From assembly GCA_042088665.1 (NCBI GenBank), contig JBELMB010000238.1, forward strand, positions 1 to 7,625: a stretch of DNA of 7,625 bases. The letters are read 5' to 3'. The position numbers were made by a program, and so were the translations under genes. This document shows positions 5,362-7,625 of the stretch, piece after piece. The DNA is from JBELMB01 sp042088665. Lineage in GTDB: Bacteria > Pseudomonadota > Alphaproteobacteria > Rhodobacterales > Rhodobacteraceae. How positions within the stretch are numbered: the first letter of the stretch is position 1; the number at the start of each line of letters is the position of its first letter. The notes below the pieces were generated by a model. The model ran no database searches and was not told the origin of the DNA. It saw only the letters and a list, made by a program, of their open reading frames with translations.

Positions 5362-7625
5362 CACGCCATCTCCGTGAGTTTGATGTTTTCGGGATCATGG
5401 ACCGGATCGGCGCGTACCGTCACGCGGTAGGTCTGCATCAGGATCTGTACGTCGAGCCCAGTGCCGGGGGCCCCCACCGCCGTGTCGACCCATGCCACGG
5501 CGAGCATCATGCCGCAGCGCCACCCCATACCCCCCGAGGTCACGTAGCCCACAAGGCGGCCGTCCCGAAAGACCGGCTCGGTTCCCCAGCAGGGCGGCGC
5601 CTCGGCGGCCACCTCAAGCGTGACAAAGCGTTTCGCGGGCGGCGCGTGCCTTGCGGCGTCCACGGCAGCGCGGCCGATGTAATCCTTGGTCTTGCTGCAA
5701 AACCGTGCGAGCCCGGCCGCATGGGGCGTGACTTCGGACGTGAGTTCCGCGCCCCAGCTGCGATAGCCTTTTTCCAGCCGCAACATGCCCATGGCGCGCG
5801 CGCCCAGCAGTGTCAGCCCGTGATCCGGTCCCGCTGCCATCAACACCGAGAACAGCGCCTTTTGGTCAGCCATGGGGCAGTGCAATTCCCACCCCATTTC
5901 GCCGGAGTAAGAGACCCGCAGCGCCTTGCAGGTGACACCGCCAATCTGCACCGATCTGGACGCCATGAAGGGAAAATCGTCAAACGCGCCGTTTGAGACC
6001 GCGTTCAACAAGGCCCGCGCGCGTGGACCTGCAAGCCCGAGGGCCGCGAAATCCTCTGTCACATTGTCGATCGCCACATCAAAGCCCGTTGCGTGATCCA
6101 TCATCCAACGCAGGTACAGGGCCACACCCTGCGTGGCGCCCACCGCGTAGAAGGTGCCGTCGCCCGAATTCTCGACCGTGAGGTCACCGATGATCCCGCC
6201 CCGGGCATTCAGTATCAGGGTCAGGGCGATCTTGCCCGGCGTCGCGGGGCAGCGCGCGCTGCCGATCCAGTCCAGAAAATCCGCAGCTTGCGGGCCCGAG
6301 ATGCGGAATTTTCCGTAGCTGGACATCTCTGTCAGGCCACAGCCCGCCGCCATGGCGCGGGCTTCGGCCCCCACATGCGCCCACCAGTTCGGGCGTTGAA
6401 ATGATGGGACATCGACCGGTGCCACGCCTTCTGGCGCATACCAAAGCGGTCGTTCCCACCCATAGGCTTGGCCCATGACCGCGCCCTGCTGGCACAGGTC
6501 ATCATAGATCGGCGTCGTCTTCAGAGGACGACCCGAACTGCGTTCGATGCCGGGATAGATCAACTCGTAGCGGATCGGCAGGATCTCGTAGGCGCGGGCG
6601 CGCGCGAACTCACGAGTGGTCCAGTCGCCAAACCGGGCCACGTCGATGAAATGCAGATCCAGTTCCGGTTCGCCCTCCAGAATCCACTGGCTCATGGCGA
6701 GGCCAATGCCCCCGGCCTGCGCGATCCCACCGAGGAATCCGCAAGCCACGAAGACCCCCGGCACACCCGGCATCGGGCCGATCATCGGACGGCCATCCGG
6801 GGAAAAGCTGATGGCACCGTTCACGCCACGCTTTATCCCCGCCTGTTCCAGCGCGGGGATGCGATGGAAAATCGCGCCCAACCCGGCTTCGAGGCGGTCC
6901 CAGTCGTCTTCGAACAACTCCTGCCCAAAGCTCCATGGCGCGCGCCCGTCGCTGTGATCCCAGGCCCGGCGGCATCCCTGTTCCCAAGGTCCCAGCAACA
7001 GGCCCTGCCCCTCCTGACGCAGGTAGTACTGGCTGTCGGTGTCGCGGATCATCGGCAGCTCGCCGGTCAGTTCTGCCACTTCGGGCATGGTCTCGGTGAC
7101 CAGATACTGGTGTTCCATATTGGTGATCGGCAGACGCGTGCCGACCATGCACGCCACCTCATCCGCCCAGAACCCGGCACAGTTGACGAAGATCTCGCAT
7201 TCAAAGACCTCTTCTCCCGCCGTCAGCCGCCAAGAGCCGGACGGCAATCGCGTGATGCTGTCCACTTGCGTGTTGCGCCGGATCTTGCCCCCATGTTTGC
7301 GCGCACCCGCCGCCAGCCCCATGGTCACCGAATAGGGGTCGACATAGCCTTCTTCCGGATCCCATGCGCCGCCTTTGAGGTCAGAGACATTCATCAACGG
7401 GTATGCCGCCTTGATCTCGGACGGGGTGACGAGCTCATACTCCAGCCCCAACCCGCGGAACTTGCCTGCGAGATGCTTGAACTCTTCCATGCGGGCCTTT
7501 GTCTGTGCGAGGAAAAAGCCCCCCACGACATGGCTGCCAACGTCCTGCCCCACTTCGTCGGCCAGCCCGTCATAGAGGCGCAGGGAGTAGGCCTGCAACG
7601 CCGACAGATTGGCATAGGCGCTTTG
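5361..7625 (-). CDS. DMGDH-like FAD-GcvT fusion, N-terminus outside window (partial)
   Basis: This is a second member of the dimethylglycine/sarcosine dehydrogenase family. The frame is open through the right edge and the visible part is 754 residues. By comparison with its neighbour, roughly 60 N-terminal residues are missing, including the FAD GxGxxG motif and the flavin-linking histidine region. A TTG at 7598 could be read as a start but would leave the enzyme without its FAD motif, so it is not the true start. In visible numbering, FVNCAGFWADEV (146-157) is the second FAD-contact segment, MEHQYLVTE (170-178) is typical of DMGDH-like enzymes, and SFSPDGRPMIGP (273-284) and CGFLGGIAQAGGIG (295-308) close the FAD domain. 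The linker is about 322-380. GcvT runs about 382-655 with YGWERP (388-393), NARGGIIGDLTV with D481 as the folate-site aspartate, YSGEMGWELH (573-582) and RLEKGYRSWGAEL (616-628). The GcvT C-terminal barrel follows. It resembles textbook DMGDH more than the downstream copy does and may carry out the first of two demethylations. Confidence 0.92.
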   Translation of the reverse strand, partial: QSAYANLSALQAYSLRLYDGLADEVGQDVGSHVVGGFFLAQTKARMEEFKHLAGKFRGLGLEYELVTPSEIKAAYPLMNVSDLKGGAWDPEEGYVDPYSVTMGLAAGARKHGGKIRRNTQVDSITRLPSGSWRLTAGEEVFECEIFVNCAGFWADEVACMVGTRLPITNMEHQYLVTETMPEVAELTGELPMIRDTDSQYYLRQEGQGLLLGPWEQGCRRAWDHSDGRAPWSFGQELFEDDWDRLEAGLGAIFHRIPALEQAGIKRGVNGAISFSPDGRPMIGPMPGVPGVFVACGFLGGIAQAGGIGLAMSQWILEGEPELDLHFIDVARFGDWTTREFARARAYEILPIRYELIYPGIERSSGRPLKTTPIYDDLCQQGAVMGQAYGWERPLWYAPEGVAPVDVPSFQRPNWWAHVGAEARAMAAGCGLTEMSSYGKFRISGPQAADFLDWIGSARCPATPGKIALTLILNARGGIIGDLTVENSGDGTFYAVGATQGVALYLRWMMDHATGFDVAIDNVTEDFAALGLAGPRARALLNAVSNGAFDDFPFMASRSVQIGGVTCKALRVSYSGEMGWELHCPMADQKALFSVLMAAGPDHGLTLLGARAMGMLRLEKGYRSWGAELTSEVTPHAAGLARFCSKTKDYIGRAAVDAARHAPPAKRFVTLEVAAEAPPCWGTEPVFRDGRLVGYVTSGGMGWRCGMMLAVAWVDTAVGAPGTGLDVQILMQTYRVTVRADPVHDPENIKLTEMA
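5370..5373 (-). promoter_or_regulatory. Shine-Dalgarno site for the second FAD-GcvT fusion
   Basis: GGAG on the minus strand lies within the last codons of the upstream fusion gene, 8 bases before the ATG at 5361 and 5 bases before the GTG at 5364. It fits either start, with the better distance to the ATG. Confidence 0.55.

Noticed and set aside
7596..7598. TTG as the start of the right-edge fusion gene
   Set aside because: The frame stays open to the window edge, and starting here would omit the FAD-binding GxGxxG region that every member of the family needs. The true start must lie beyond 7625.
1..7625. Mobile elements, tRNA or rRNA genes, CRISPR repeats or riboswitch-like folds
   Set aside because: No transposase-like frames, terminal repeats, regularly spaced direct repeats or RNA-gene signatures were seen. 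Apart from the 160-bp convergent gap the window is coding throughout.

Overview
The window is GC-rich and almost fully coding. Codon use strongly favours G or C at third positions. The gene content (fused FAD-oxidase/GcvT aminomethyltransferases, a class-III aminotransferase and a fatty-acid-hydroxylase-type membrane protein) suggests an alphaproteobacterium, probably of the Rhodobacteraceae/Roseobacter type. This assignment is an inference from composition and protein style; there is no rRNA or other marker here.

Layout. On the + strand, 27-1043 encodes a multi-span membrane protein of the sterol desaturase / fatty acid hydroxylase superfamily with its histidine clusters intact. It may be the last gene of an operon entering from the left, because a reading frame from the left edge ends in an ATGA overlap with its start. 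A 160-bp convergent intergenic gap (1044-1203) holds a strong 12-bp perfect inverted repeat that extends into a longer imperfect hairpin. Everything from 1204 to the right edge is one tightly packed minus-strand unit. In transcription order it holds (a) a DMGDH/sarcosine-dehydrogenase-like FAD-GcvT fusion that is cut by the right edge (5361-7625), (b) a second, complete and divergent FAD-GcvT fusion (2965-5361), (c) a small GNAT acetyltransferase (2549-2968), and (d) a class-III PLP aminotransferase (1204-2544). The genes overlap by a few bases or are 4 bases apart, so translational coupling is likely. The operon promoter lies outside the window.

How the genes may work together. Family knowledge says the two fusions remove N-methyl groups oxidatively and pass the one-carbon unit to tetrahydrofolate. 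The aminotransferase would then deaminate a primary amine. The simplest model is stepwise catabolism of an N-methylated amino compound: dimethyl to monomethyl by one fusion, monomethyl to free amine by the other, then transamination to an aldehyde or keto acid, with C1 units entering the folate pool. The substrate cannot be read from the sequence. An N-methylated omega-amino acid is one possibility and dimethylglycine/sarcosine is another. The membrane di-iron protein faces the operon from the other side, and its link to the pathway is speculative. No mobile elements, tRNA or rRNA genes, or CRISPR arrays were seen.
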